A DNA stretch of 7,121 nt, taken from the NCBI GenBank assembly GCA_947484535.1, contig CANKPO010000064.1, positions 1-7,121 of the forward strand, in the 5' to 3' direction. Shown here piece after piece: positions 1 through 5,767 of this stretch (within the stretch, counting starts at the first letter, position 1; every line of letters starts with the position of its first letter). A model generated the notes under the pieces. It was given only the letters and a program-made list of their open reading frames with translations. It searched no databases and was not told the DNA's origin. The stretch is from Caulobacteraceae bacterium. GTDB taxonomy: Bacteria; Pseudomonadota; Alphaproteobacteria; Caulobacterales; Caulobacteraceae. A program made the position numbers and the translations under genes.

Positions 1-483
1 AAGACCGAAGAGGCCGTTCGCGCCCTCGCCATCGACACGGCCAAGGCCAGGGACGTTCTCTATCTGGGGCGCGGGCCCATGTATCCACTGGCCATGGAAG
101 GGGCGCTAAAGCTCAAGGAAATCAGCTATATCCATGCTGAGGGCTATGCGGCGGGCGAACTGAAGCACGGGCCGATTGCCCTGGTCGACGAGGCCACACC
201 CGTCATTATCATCGCCCCGCATGACAGCTTCTTCGAAAAGACCGCTTCTAACATGTCCGAGGTCATCGCGCGCGGGGGACGGGTCATCCTGTTCACCGAT
301 GAGGAAGGCGCAGCGCACGCGCCCGCCGGGGTCCGTATCGTAATTGCGCCCAGCAGCGATCCCTTGATCACGCCTCTGGTCATGTCCGCGCCGATCCAGA
401 TGCTGGCCTACTATGTCGCCGTCCAGAAGGGCGCTGATGTCGATCAGCCGCGCAATCTGGCCAAATCCGTTACAGTAGAATAA
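1..483 (+). CDS. glmS: Glutamine--fructose-6-phosphate aminotransferase (isomerizing), C-terminal part
   Basis: This is the last 160 codons of GlmS, the cytoplasmic enzyme that makes glucosamine-6-phosphate from fructose-6-phosphate and glutamine, the first step toward UDP-GlcNAc for peptidoglycan and lipid A. The 5' part, with the glutaminase domain and the first SIS domain, lies outside the window (the E. coli enzyme is about 609 aa). The reading frame is open from base 1. What is visible is the second SIS isomerase domain. Its hallmark residues are present: Glu40 in KLKEISYIHAE, His56 in GELKHGP and Lys155 in the terminal NLAKSVTVE. These correspond to E. coli Glu488, His504 and Lys603, and the 16-residue Glu-His spacing is kept. 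The C-terminal DQPRNLAKSVTVE is diagnostic of GlmS. There is no obvious terminator after the TAA, so read-through into galU 83 nt downstream is possible. No sign of damage is seen. Confidence 0.97.
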   Translation, partial: KTEEAVRALAIDTAKARDVLYLGRGPMYPLAMEGALKLKEISYIHAEGYAAGELKHGPIALVDEATPVIIIAPHDSFFEKTASNMSEVIARGGRVILFTDEEGAAHAPAGVRIVIAPSSDPLITPLVMSAPIQMLAYYVAVQKGADVDQPRNLAKSVTVE

Positions 484-557
484 AGGCTAGAGGTCTTTGC
501 TCGGCTGGACTGAGGTAAGGACGCCTAACGGGTCAGATCATGGTCCCGCATCGGTAC

Positions 558-563
558 GGAGAG
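558..563 (+). promoter_or_regulatory. galU: Ribosome binding site deciding the galU start
   Basis: GGAGAG sits with its GGAG core 5 nt ahead of the ATG at 567. It lies inside the alternative reading from the ATG at 540, so it favours the downstream start. Confidence 0.6.
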
Positions 564-566
564 CCT

Positions 567-1436
567 ATGAAACCCGTTCGCAAAGCCGTTCTACCCGTGG
601 CGGGTCTTGGAACACGCGTCCTTCCGGGCACCAAGGTGACCCCTAAGGAACTGCTCAACGTCGTTGATCGGCCGATCCTGTCCTACATCATCGCCGAGGG
701 CCGCGCCGCCGGGATCGAGCATTTCGTCTTTGTCACGGGCCGCTCCAAGGGCGCGATTGAGGACTATTTCGACCATCAGGTGGAACTGGAGGCCCAGCTT
801 CAGGCCAAGGGCAAGCTCGACATTCTGGCCGAGCTGCTCGGTGAATTGCCAAGGCCTGGCGAGATGAGCTTTGTGCGGCAGATGGCCCCGCTCGGTCTGG
901 GCCATGCGGTCTGGTGTGCCCGCGACATTATCGGTGACGAGCCCTTTGCCGTCATGCTGCCCGATATGGTGATGAGCGCCGCCAAGGCCCCACTCGGTCA
1001 GGCCATCGAGGCCTATAATCAAAAGGGCGGCAATATTGTCGTGGTCGAGCCCTGCCCAGAGGGTCAAGCCCATCAATATGGCATTGTCGCGCTGGACAAG
1101 CCTTCAGGCCGTCTCAATCGCATGACTGGCATGGTCGAAAAGCCCGCCAAGGGCACCGAGCCCTCCAACCTGTTCATTTCAGGCCGCTATATCCTACAGC
1201 CCGAGATCTTCGGTCTGCTGGCCGAACAGGGCAAGGGCGCGGGCGGTGAGATCCAACTGACCGACTCCATGCTCACCCTGCTCAAGAGCCAAGAGTTTCA
1301 CGCCTTGGAATATGTGGGTGTAACCTATGACTGCGGCGACAAGCTCGGCCTCCTACGCGCCAACATCGCCCTGGCCCTCGCGCGGCCAGAGATGGAAGCC
1401 GATGTGCGGGCCATGATGCGAGACCTGTTGGGTTAG
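567..1436 (+). CDS. galU: UTP--glucose-1-phosphate uridylyltransferase (UDP-glucose pyrophosphorylase)
   Basis: GalU makes UDP-glucose and pyrophosphate from UTP and glucose-1-phosphate in the cytoplasm. UDP-glucose feeds LPS, exopolysaccharide and osmoregulated glucan synthesis. The 289-aa product is a full-length bacterial GalU (E. coli about 302 aa). Visible motifs are the nucleotide-binding loop LPVAGLGTRVLPGTKVTPKE (residues 9-28), QMAPLGLGHAV (105-115), the metal-site Asp133 in MLPDMVM, YGIV (171-174), the substrate-lysine motif MVEKP (189-193, Lys192) and GGEIQLTDSM near the C-terminus. I chose the ATG at 567 because GGAGAG lies just upstream (558-563) and family members begin with a short M-x-x-V-R-K-A-V leader. 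An in-frame ATG at 540 would add nine unlike residues and has no good ribosome site. The gene follows glmS in the same direction, which fits sugar-nucleotide supply. A 101-bp palindromic repeat starts 10 nt after the stop. Confidence 0.95.
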   Translation: MKPVRKAVLPVAGLGTRVLPGTKVTPKELLNVVDRPILSYIIAEGRAAGIEHFVFVTGRSKGAIEDYFDHQVELEAQLQAKGKLDILAELLGELPRPGEMSFVRQMAPLGLGHAVWCARDIIGDEPFAVMLPDMVMSAAKAPLGQAIEAYNQKGGNIVVVEPCPEGQAHQYGIVALDKPSGRLNRMTGMVEKPAKGTEPSNLFISGRYILQPEIFGLLAEQGKGAGGEIQLTDSMLTLLKSQEFHALEYVGVTYDCGDKLGLLRANIALALARPEMEADVRAMMRDLLG

Positions 1437-1446
1437 GCAAAAAAGA

Positions 1447-1547
1447 CCCCCTTCGGCCCTGCGGGCCACTTCCCCCAAAGGGGGAAGATCACCCATCCCT
1501 AAATCTTCCCCCTCTGGGGGAAGTACCGGCGAAGCCGGGGTAGGGGG
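1447..1547. repeat. Palindromic repeat doublet, copy A (101 bp)
   Basis: Two inverted units face each other: a left unit at 1447-1489 (43 nt), a 13-nt spacer at 1490-1502, and a right unit at 1503-1547 (45 nt). Each unit holds two hairpins. In the left unit they are GGCCC-TGC-GGGCC (1455-1467) and CTTCCCCC-AAA-GGGGGAAG (1469-1487). In the right unit they are CTTCCCCC-TCT-GGGGGAAG (1505-1523) and CCGGC-GAA-GCCGG (1526-1538). The left unit also resembles the reverse complement of the right unit, so the whole can fold as one long hairpin or as four small ones. A second copy of identical length is at 6382-6482. It begins 10 nt after the galU stop. There is no T tract, so it is not a classical terminator, but it could protect or shorten the 3' end of galU mRNA. 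Confidence 0.9.
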
Positions 1548-1563
1548 CTCCTTGTTAAATGAA

Positions 1564-1610
1564 CAAAGCCCTTTCCCCCCTTGAGGGGGAGAGGGTTGGG
1601 AGAGGGGGGC
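1564..1610. repeat. Second palindromic repeat type (C-tract/G-tract hairpin)
   Basis: An 11-bp stem (1569-1579 with 1585-1595, loop CTTGA) is made by CCCTTTCCCCC and GGGGGAGAGGG, with one G-T wobble. A G-rich tail follows (GGTTGGGAGAGGGGGGC, overlapping the end of the stem). The layout matches a CCCTCTCC...GGAGAGGG-type intergenic repeat that I recall from many proteobacterial genomes. The sequence differs from the 101-bp doublet just upstream, so it is a separate family. No function is evident. Confidence 0.7.
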
Positions 1611-1630
1611 GCTTCCGTGCGGCGTGGACG

Positions 1631-1660
1631 GGTCTGGATCCCCGCCTTCGCGGGGAACAC
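1631..1660. repeat. Third palindromic repeat type (ATCCCCGCCTTCGCGGGGA)
   Basis: A perfect 7-bp stem TCCCCGC/GCGGGGA closes on the loop CTTC (1639-1656) and is preceded by GGTCTGGA. This is the core of a GGATCCCCGCCTTCGCGGGGATGACG-like repeat common between genes in Alpha-, Beta- and Gammaproteobacteria (family recognised from memory). Reading it on the minus strand gives the typical spurious peptide VPREGGDP. Confidence 0.7.
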
Positions 1661-1675
1661 GGATCTTGAGAGGTA

Positions 1676-1690
1676 GGGGGTTCCACCCCC
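1676..1690. repeat. Short GGGGG/CCCCC hairpin
   Basis: GGGGG-TTCCA-CCCCC is a 5-bp GC stem with a 5-nt loop, sitting between the third repeat and the SDR gene. It is followed by ATAAAAA, not by a T tract, so it is not a terminator on the + strand. On the minus strand a T run precedes rather than follows it. It may be part of a degenerate repeat. Confidence 0.4.
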
Positions 1691-1701
1691 ATAAAAACAC
1701 A

Positions 1702-1729
1702 GTGACCTCCCCCGCCATCCTGCTATCCC
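1702..1729 (+). promoter_or_regulatory. Candidate promoter for the SDR gene
   Basis: GTGACCT (1702-1708) and GCTATCCC (1722-1729) are separated by 13 nt. They loosely match the Caulobacter housekeeping promoter consensus TTGaCgS-N10-14-GCTANAWC. The match is partial (4 of 7, and GCTA plus the last C). The position just after the repeat cluster and about 27 nt before the ATG is reasonable. This is an inference by eye only. Confidence 0.22.
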
Positions 1730-1755
1730 TTGGGCAAGGATCAGGGGAAAGCCAG

Positions 1756-2619
1756 ATGGCGTCGGAACTGTTCATCTATGGTTTTGGGTTCAGCGGTGAG
1801 GCCTTGGCGCGGCGGATGGTCCAGCGAGGCTGGAGCCTGTCCGCCACCGCGCGCACCCCTGAAAAGGCGAAAATCCTAGCAGATCAGGGCATTACCCCCG
1901 TCGATCCCGACGACCGGGCAGCGATGATCGCCGCGATGGGTCGAGCCCGCGCGGTCCTGATCACCGCGCCGCCGGGACCGGAGGGCTGCCCTGCCCTGCA
2001 GCAGATTGTTCCGGCCTTAGCCCAGTCCGGCGCCTTTCCCGACTGGATCGGCTATCTGTCGACCACCGGCGTCTATGGCGATCTGCAAGGGCGGTGGGCG
2101 TTCGAGGTCTCTGCGCTTCGAGCCAGTTCGCTGGAAGGCGCGCGCCGGGTCGGGGCTGAACAGGACTGGCGGCAGGTCGGACAGGGGATGGGCTTAAGCG
2201 TCACGGTCTTTCGCCTGCCCGGGATCTACGGCCCCGGCCGCTCGGCCTTTGATCGGTTGAGGGCGGGCAACGCCTCGCGCGTGATCAAGCCGGGACAGGT
2301 CTTTTCGCGCGTCCATGTCGAGGACATCGCCAGGGGCCTTGAGGCCTCCATCGACCGGCCCCGCGCGGGCGGCATCTATAATCTGTGTGATGATGAGCCT
2401 GCGCCGCCGCAGGATGTGATCACCTATGCCGCCACCCTCGCAGGCCTGCCCCTACCGCCTGAAGTGTCGGTCGACAGTCTGCGCCCCATCGCCCAGCGCT
2501 TCTATGCTGAGAACAAACGCGTCTCCAACGCCTTGGCCAAGCAGGAACTGGGCTGGAAACCGGCCTATCAGACCTATCGCGAGGGCCTAAACGCCATCTG
2601 GGCCGACGAGAACGCTTAG
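1756..2619 (+). CDS. Atypical short-chain dehydrogenase/reductase (YeeZ-like NAD(P)-binding protein)
   Basis: A 287-aa cytoplasmic protein of the NAD-dependent epimerase/dehydratase superfamily. Visible parts are a Rossmann nucleotide-binding loop GFGFSG (residues 9-14, GxGxxG type) after the first beta strand, ATARTPEK at the second strand (Arg33 suggests NADP), and the STTGVYGD active-site-like segment (102-109). Further on are VFRLPGIYGPGRS, a HVEDIARG stretch and YNLCDDEP, typical of the C-terminal half. The usual YxxxK pair is not found at the expected place; the sequence there is SLEGARRVGAEQ. It therefore resembles the atypical SDR_a4/YeeZ group, for which no reaction is established. 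The start at ATG 1756 is supported by AGGGGA at 1743-1748. Reading from 1624 would translate the repeats. The stop overlaps the stop of the convergent hydrolase gene. The substrate is unknown. Confidence 0.85.
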   Translation: MASELFIYGFGFSGEALARRMVQRGWSLSATARTPEKAKILADQGITPVDPDDRAAMIAAMGRARAVLITAPPGPEGCPALQQIVPALAQSGAFPDWIGYLSTTGVYGDLQGRWAFEVSALRASSLEGARRVGAEQDWRQVGQGMGLSVTVFRLPGIYGPGRSAFDRLRAGNASRVIKPGQVFSRVHVEDIARGLEASIDRPRAGGIYNLCDDEPAPPQDVITYAATLAGLPLPPEVSVDSLRPIAQRFYAENKRVSNALAKQELGWKPAYQTYREGLNAIWADENA

Positions 2620-3371
2620 AGACGCCCCATCAGATCTTCGGTCAGGGCCAAGAGCTGTTCGAGGTCTTCAAGCCGCGACAGACGATGGTCACCGTCCTTG
2701 ATCAGGTTGAAGCTGACATCTGAGCCTTGAAGCCCATTGCTCAAGGCCATGGCGTGGGCCCAAGGCACATCTAGATCTTGCCCCCCTTGCAAGACCCGCA
2801 CGGGACAGCGAATCTCGACCGGCCCGGGCATGATCGACCACTGGACGCCATCAGCCAGCAAGGTTGCGGTCAGGGGATAGGGCTCCTCGCCATAGTCCGA
2901 AGGCTGCATATAGATCCCTTCGCTCAGCAGGGCCTCCTTGGCCTCTGGGCTGAGATTGGGCAACATCAGGCGGTGGGTGAAATCCGCCGCTGGCGCGATC
3001 AGGACCATCCCGGCCACACGCTCTGGCCGCGCCAAGGCCGCTAAGCAGGCCAGCCAGCCGCCCATGGATGATCCGACCAGCACGACCGGTCCAGAGGTCA
3101 TCTCGTCGATCACGGCCAGAGCATCGGCCCGCCAGCGCGTGATCGTCGCGTCCTTGAAATCCCCCGTGGACAGGCCGTGGGCAAAATAGTCGAACCTGAG
3201 AAAGTCACGCCCGGTTGCCTGCGCCCAACCGGACAGGGCCTGGGCCTTGGTGCCGGTCATGTCCGAGCGAAAGCCGCCAAGCCAGATGATCGTTGGCCCC
3301 TCGCCATCGATGCGCCGCCAAGCCAGATAGCCGCCATCTTCGCGATCCAGACGCCCAACCTTTTCTGCCAT
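2616..3371 (-). CDS. Alpha/beta hydrolase, ABHD10-like (possible acyl-protein thioesterase/esterase)
   Basis: A 251-aa single-domain alpha/beta-hydrolase without a signal peptide, so probably cytoplasmic. The nucleophile elbow GSSMGG carries Ser102. The acid is Asp199 in GGQDLDVPW, and the base is His229 in DGDHRLS. The spacings 102-199 and 199-229 equal those I recall for human ABHD10 (Ser152, Asp249, His279). Shared ABHD10 signatures include GGFRSDMTGTKA (32-43), RFDY (59-62) and GSSMGGWL. ABHD10 is a mitochondrial depalmitoylase/esterase; its bacterial homologues are mostly uncharacterised, so the substrate here is unknown. The oxyanion hole is probably formed by the GGF segment after strand 3. 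The start is ATG at 3371, with AAGGAAAGGG a little upstream (3381-3390). The gene is convergent with the SDR gene, with a 4-nt stop overlap, and divergent from the glycosyltransferase pair. Confidence 0.87.
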   Translation of the reverse strand: MAEKVGRLDREDGGYLAWRRIDGEGPTIIWLGGFRSDMTGTKAQALSGWAQATGRDFLRFDYFAHGLSTGDFKDATITRWRADALAVIDEMTSGPVVLVGSSMGGWLACLAALARPERVAGMVLIAPAADFTHRLMLPNLSPEAKEALLSEGIYMQPSDYGEEPYPLTATLLADGVQWSIMPGPVEIRCPVRVLQGGQDLDVPWAHAMALSNGLQGSDVSFNLIKDGDHRLSRLEDLEQLLALTEDLMGRL

Positions 3372-3447
3372 GGCGCCAAGCCCTTTCCTTAGGTAATGAT
3401 CGCGTTCTCTTTGGCCCGCCGATCGTCCCGAATCACTGAGGTGAACA
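3372..3447. promoter_or_regulatory. Divergent promoter region between hydrolase and glycosyltransferase genes
   Basis: The hydrolase (-) and GT4 gene (+) start 76 nt apart and point away from each other, so both promoters should lie here unless they reach into the coding regions. TTGGCCC at 3411-3417 could be a -35 element for the + strand, but no convincing -10 follows. GAGGTGA (3438-3444) is the ribosome site of the GT4 gene. I see no clear operator. Confidence 0.4.
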
Positions 3448-4650
3448 GTGGGGCAGACTCAAGGGTCAAGTCCAAGGATTACCACCCTGTCGCTACCCGC
3501 ACACTTCACCTTGCTGCAAGTCATCCCGGAACTGGAGACCGGGGGGGCGGAGCAGACGGCGCTGGATGTCTCGGCTGCGGTCGTTCGGGCAGGCGGACGT
3601 TCGATGGTCGCGAGCCGAGGTGGCCGGATGAACGCCCGACTGGCCGAGGCTGGCGGGCAGCTTCTGACGATGGATTTGAAGACCAAGAACCCGATCAAGA
3701 TCATTGCTAACGGCCTAGCCCTAGCGGCCCTGATCAAGCGCGAAGGGGTCAGCCTGATCCATGCCCGGTCCCGCGCCCCTGCCATCAGCGCCCTGATCGC
3801 AGCCAAGTTGGCCAAGGTGCCGTTCTTGGCCACCTATCACGGGGTCTATAATGCCCGCTCTGGCCTAAAGCGGTTCTATAATTCGATCATGACGCGGGGC
3901 GCTCTGACCATCGCCAATTCGGACTATACCCGCGCCCACGTCATTACCGAGCATGGCGTGGCACCCGAGCGGGTCATTGCCATACCGCGCGGGGTCGATC
4001 TGACGCGATTTGATCCTGAGCTTGTCTCTGCCGAACGCGTCGCGGCCCAGCGGGCCAAATGGGGATTGGAGCCAGACGAAAAGCGCCTCGTGCTTCTGCT
4101 CGCAGGGCGCCTCACCCGCTGGAAAGGCCAGCGGCTGCTCATCGATGCCTTGGCCGCGCTCAAGGCGGCTGGGCAGGGCGAGGTGATCTTGATCTTGGCG
4201 GGAGATGCTCAGGGCCGCGATGGCTACCGCGATGAACTGATCGCGGCGGCCAAGGCGGCTGGTCTAGAGGAAGCCGTACGTCTGGTCGGCCACTGCGATG
4301 ACATGCCCGCAGCCTATCTGGCCTGCGACGCTGCCGCCGCCCCTTCGCTCGAACCCGAAGCCTTTGGCCGCACAGCCGTCGAGCCTCAGATCATGGGTCG
4401 GCCTGTGCTGGCCTCTGATCACGGGGCCTTTCGCGAAACGGTGATCGAGGGCGAGACGGGCCTGTTGCTGGCACCCGGCGACATCGAGGCGTGGCAGGCG
4501 GGTCTGGCCAAGCTGTTGGCTCTCAGCCCCAAGGACCGGGCCAAGCTGGGCGCTACAGGCCGTGAGCGCGCGGTGCGGCTGTTTGGCGTCGAGGCCATGA
4601 CGGCGGCGACGCTGGCGGTCTATGGGCGGCTGGTCGGGAGCGCGAGATGA
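3448..4650 (+). CDS. Glycosyltransferase family 4 (GT-B fold)
   Basis: A 400-aa retaining GT-B glycosyltransferase of the GT4/Glycos_transf_1 type, expected at the inner face of the cytoplasmic membrane, building LPS or another envelope glycan. The N-terminal acceptor domain opens with the strand LLQVIPELETGGAEQTALDV (residues 22-41), whose GGAE loop is typical. HARSRAP and TYHGVYN follow. The C-terminal nucleotide-sugar domain begins near the VLLLAGRLTRWKGQ stretch. It has the EX7E motif EAFGRTAVE (Glu304 and Glu312), then GRPVLASDHGAFRETV and EGETGLLLAPGD. The start is GTG at 3448, preceded by GAGGTGA with a 6-nt gap from GAGG; there is no ATG near the domain start. The stop overlaps the next ATG (ATGA), so the two glycosyltransferases are translationally coupled. 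Donor and acceptor sugars cannot be read from the sequence. Confidence 0.9.
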   Translation: MGQTQGSSPRITTLSLPAHFTLLQVIPELETGGAEQTALDVSAAVVRAGGRSMVASRGGRMNARLAEAGGQLLTMDLKTKNPIKIIANGLALAALIKREGVSLIHARSRAPAISALIAAKLAKVPFLATYHGVYNARSGLKRFYNSIMTRGALTIANSDYTRAHVITEHGVAPERVIAIPRGVDLTRFDPELVSAERVAAQRAKWGLEPDEKRLVLLLAGRLTRWKGQRLLIDALAALKAAGQGEVILILAGDAQGRDGYRDELIAAAKAAGLEEAVRLVGHCDDMPAAYLACDAAAAPSLEPEAFGRTAVEPQIMGRPVLASDHGAFRETVIEGETGLLLAPGDIEAWQAGLAKLLALSPKDRAKLGATGRERAVRLFGVEAMTAATLAVYGRLVGSAR

Positions 4651-5609
4651 AGCCGATCCTGATCATCAAGCTTGGAGCCTTGGGCGACTTTGTGCTGGCA
4701 CTGGCAGCGATGAAGCGCATTCGCCTCGCCCACCCTGAGGCCAAGATCACCCTTCTGACCACCCCGCCCTATCAGGCCCTCGCCAAGGCCAGCGGTCTGG
4801 TCGACATCATCGAGACCGACGGTCGGCCCAAGGACTGGCGCGAGACCCTAGAGCTGATCCGACGATTGCGACGGGCAGGCTATGGCCGGGTCTATGATCT
4901 TCAGACCTCATCGCGTTCAAGCCGCTATTTCTACGGGCTTCTGCCCTTTGCGCCGCAATGGTCGGGGATCGCTAGGTTCTGCGCCCTGCCCCATCGCAAT
5001 CCTCTGCGCGACACCATGCACACGCTGGAGCGACAGGCCGATCAGATGCGTGATGCGGGCATCTGGCCCGATGCACCGGTCACACCGGGATCTGCGCCGC
5101 CGCCAGACCTATCTTTTGCCGCCCAAACGCCCGTGCCCTTGCCGAGGGACCTGAACAGACCTCTGGCCCTGCTGGTGCCCGGCGCTTCGCCCCACCGGCC
5201 CGAAAAGCGCTGGCCGGTGACGCAGTTTGCCCTGCTGGCTCAAGCCCTCATCGCAGAGGGCATGACCGTCGCCGTGCTCGGCAGCGCCTTGGAAGAGAAC
5301 GACGCGGCTCGCATTCGTCAAATCGCGCCTCAGGTTTTGGACCTGACCGGCAAGACCAGTTTCTTGCAGATCGCCGCGCTGGGCACGAGGGCGGCGCTAG
5401 CGGTTGGAAATGACACAGGGCCCCTTCACATGCTGGCCGCAGCAGGAGCCCCCACAGTGGCGCTCTTCTCCGCCGCCTCTGAACCCGCCCAGTGTGCCCC
5501 GCGCGGCCATGTCATCATCCTTCAGTGCGCCGATCTCGCGGATCTGGCGCTGGAGCCGGTTTTACGTGCCGCTCTGGCCTATCCGTCGGTCCCAAGGGCC
5601 CCGAAGTGA
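4647..5609 (+). CDS. Glycosyltransferase family 9 (ADP-heptose:LPS heptosyltransferase-like)
   Basis: A 320-aa inverting GT-B enzyme of family GT9, close in length to WaaC/WaaF (E. coli WaaC is about 319 aa). It probably adds a heptose or related sugar to an LPS core at the cytoplasmic membrane. Motifs are IIKLGALGDFVLA (residues 6-18, with Asp14 in the place of the catalytic-region Asp13 of WaaC), VYDLQ, LVPGASPHRPEKRWPV with Lys187, LTGKTSFLQIAALG, and the donor-site block GNDTGPLHMLAAAGAPTVALFS (starting at residue 254, Asp256 and His261). The ATG at 4647 overlaps the TGA of the GT4 gene, and GGGAG (4636-4640) within that gene serves as ribosome site. The two enzymes likely act on the same glycan. 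GT9 membership is clear; heptose specificity is an inference. Confidence 0.9.
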   Translation: MKPILIIKLGALGDFVLALAAMKRIRLAHPEAKITLLTTPPYQALAKASGLVDIIETDGRPKDWRETLELIRRLRRAGYGRVYDLQTSSRSSRYFYGLLPFAPQWSGIARFCALPHRNPLRDTMHTLERQADQMRDAGIWPDAPVTPGSAPPPDLSFAAQTPVPLPRDLNRPLALLVPGASPHRPEKRWPVTQFALLAQALIAEGMTVAVLGSALEENDAARIRQIAPQVLDLTGKTSFLQIAALGTRAALAVGNDTGPLHMLAAAGAPTVALFSAASEPAQCAPRGHVIILQCADLADLALEPVLRAALAYPSVPRAPK

Positions 5610-5764
5610 CACCTTCCGGTCGCAGTCGGTGCTTAATCGACCGCAATGCCTCAGCGGAGCTTGATCGCGAGGCAAGGCTTCGTCATATATCTTTTCGCTC
5701 GGTTATTTAGCGGTTCTGCCGTTAAGTAGACCTTGCACCCATAAACAGGTCAGGAGACCCGCCT
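5610..5764 (+). other. infC upstream leader/intergenic region
   Basis: This 155-nt stretch separates the glycosyltransferase pair from infC. I see no T-tract terminator after the GT9 gene. A modest hairpin GCCTC-A-GCG...CGC-GAGGC (5648-5673) with one bulged A lies upstream of an AT-rich patch (5685-5691). The 5' leader of infC probably starts near 5698, which would leave about 65 nt before the start codon. No known riboswitch was recognised. Confidence 0.4.
5661..5691 (+). promoter_or_regulatory. Candidate infC promoter
   Basis: CATATATC (5684-5691) matches 6 of 8 positions of the Caulobacter -10 consensus GCTANAWC. TTGATCG (5661-5667) matches 5 of 7 of TTGaCgS. The 16-nt gap is longer than the usual 10-14, so either the -35 is elsewhere or the promoter is weak or activator-dependent. 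It lies in the only AT-rich patch of the gap. Confidence 0.3.
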
Positions 5765-5767
5765 ATT
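5752..5767 (+). promoter_or_regulatory. infC: infC ribosome binding site and ATT start codon
   Basis: AGGAG (5752-5756) is 8 nt from ATT (5765-5767), which opens the reading ATT-CGC-CGC-CCA-ATG in frame with infC. From the same site to the ATG at 5777 the gap would be 20 nt, too long. ATT starts are the known hallmark of infC, because IF-3 itself rejects non-canonical start codons and thereby represses its own translation. Confidence 0.8.

Noticed and set aside
540..566. Upstream start (ATG 540) for galU
   Set aside because: There is no ribosome site before it, and GGAGAG plus family N-termini support ATG 567.
591..1076. Minus-strand open frame of 161 codons inside galU
   Set aside because: It lies wholly antisense to a clear galU, has no ribosome site and its peptide is not recognisable.
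1447..1547. Repeat copy A as a Rho-independent terminator for galU
   Set aside because: The hairpins are strong but no T tract follows on the plus strand.
1624..1755. Upstream start (ATG 1624) for the SDR gene
   Set aside because: The 44 extra residues are translated repeat sequence. ATG 1756 has AGGGGA upstream and begins right at the Rossmann strand.
1353..1775. Minus-strand open frame running through the repeat cluster
   Set aside because: Its peptide (VPREGGDP, LPPEGED, PPLGEVA) is the typical translation of palindromic intergenic repeats and not a protein.
3434..3450. CACTG-N7-CAGTG inverted repeat at the GT4 start codon
   Set aside because: The stem is only 5 bp and the ribosome site would be in the loop. 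It is likely chance and not a strong control element.
3396..3710. Plus-strand open frame of 104 codons overlapping the GT4 gene
   Set aside because: It is out of frame with the clear glycosyltransferase and has no recognisable domain.
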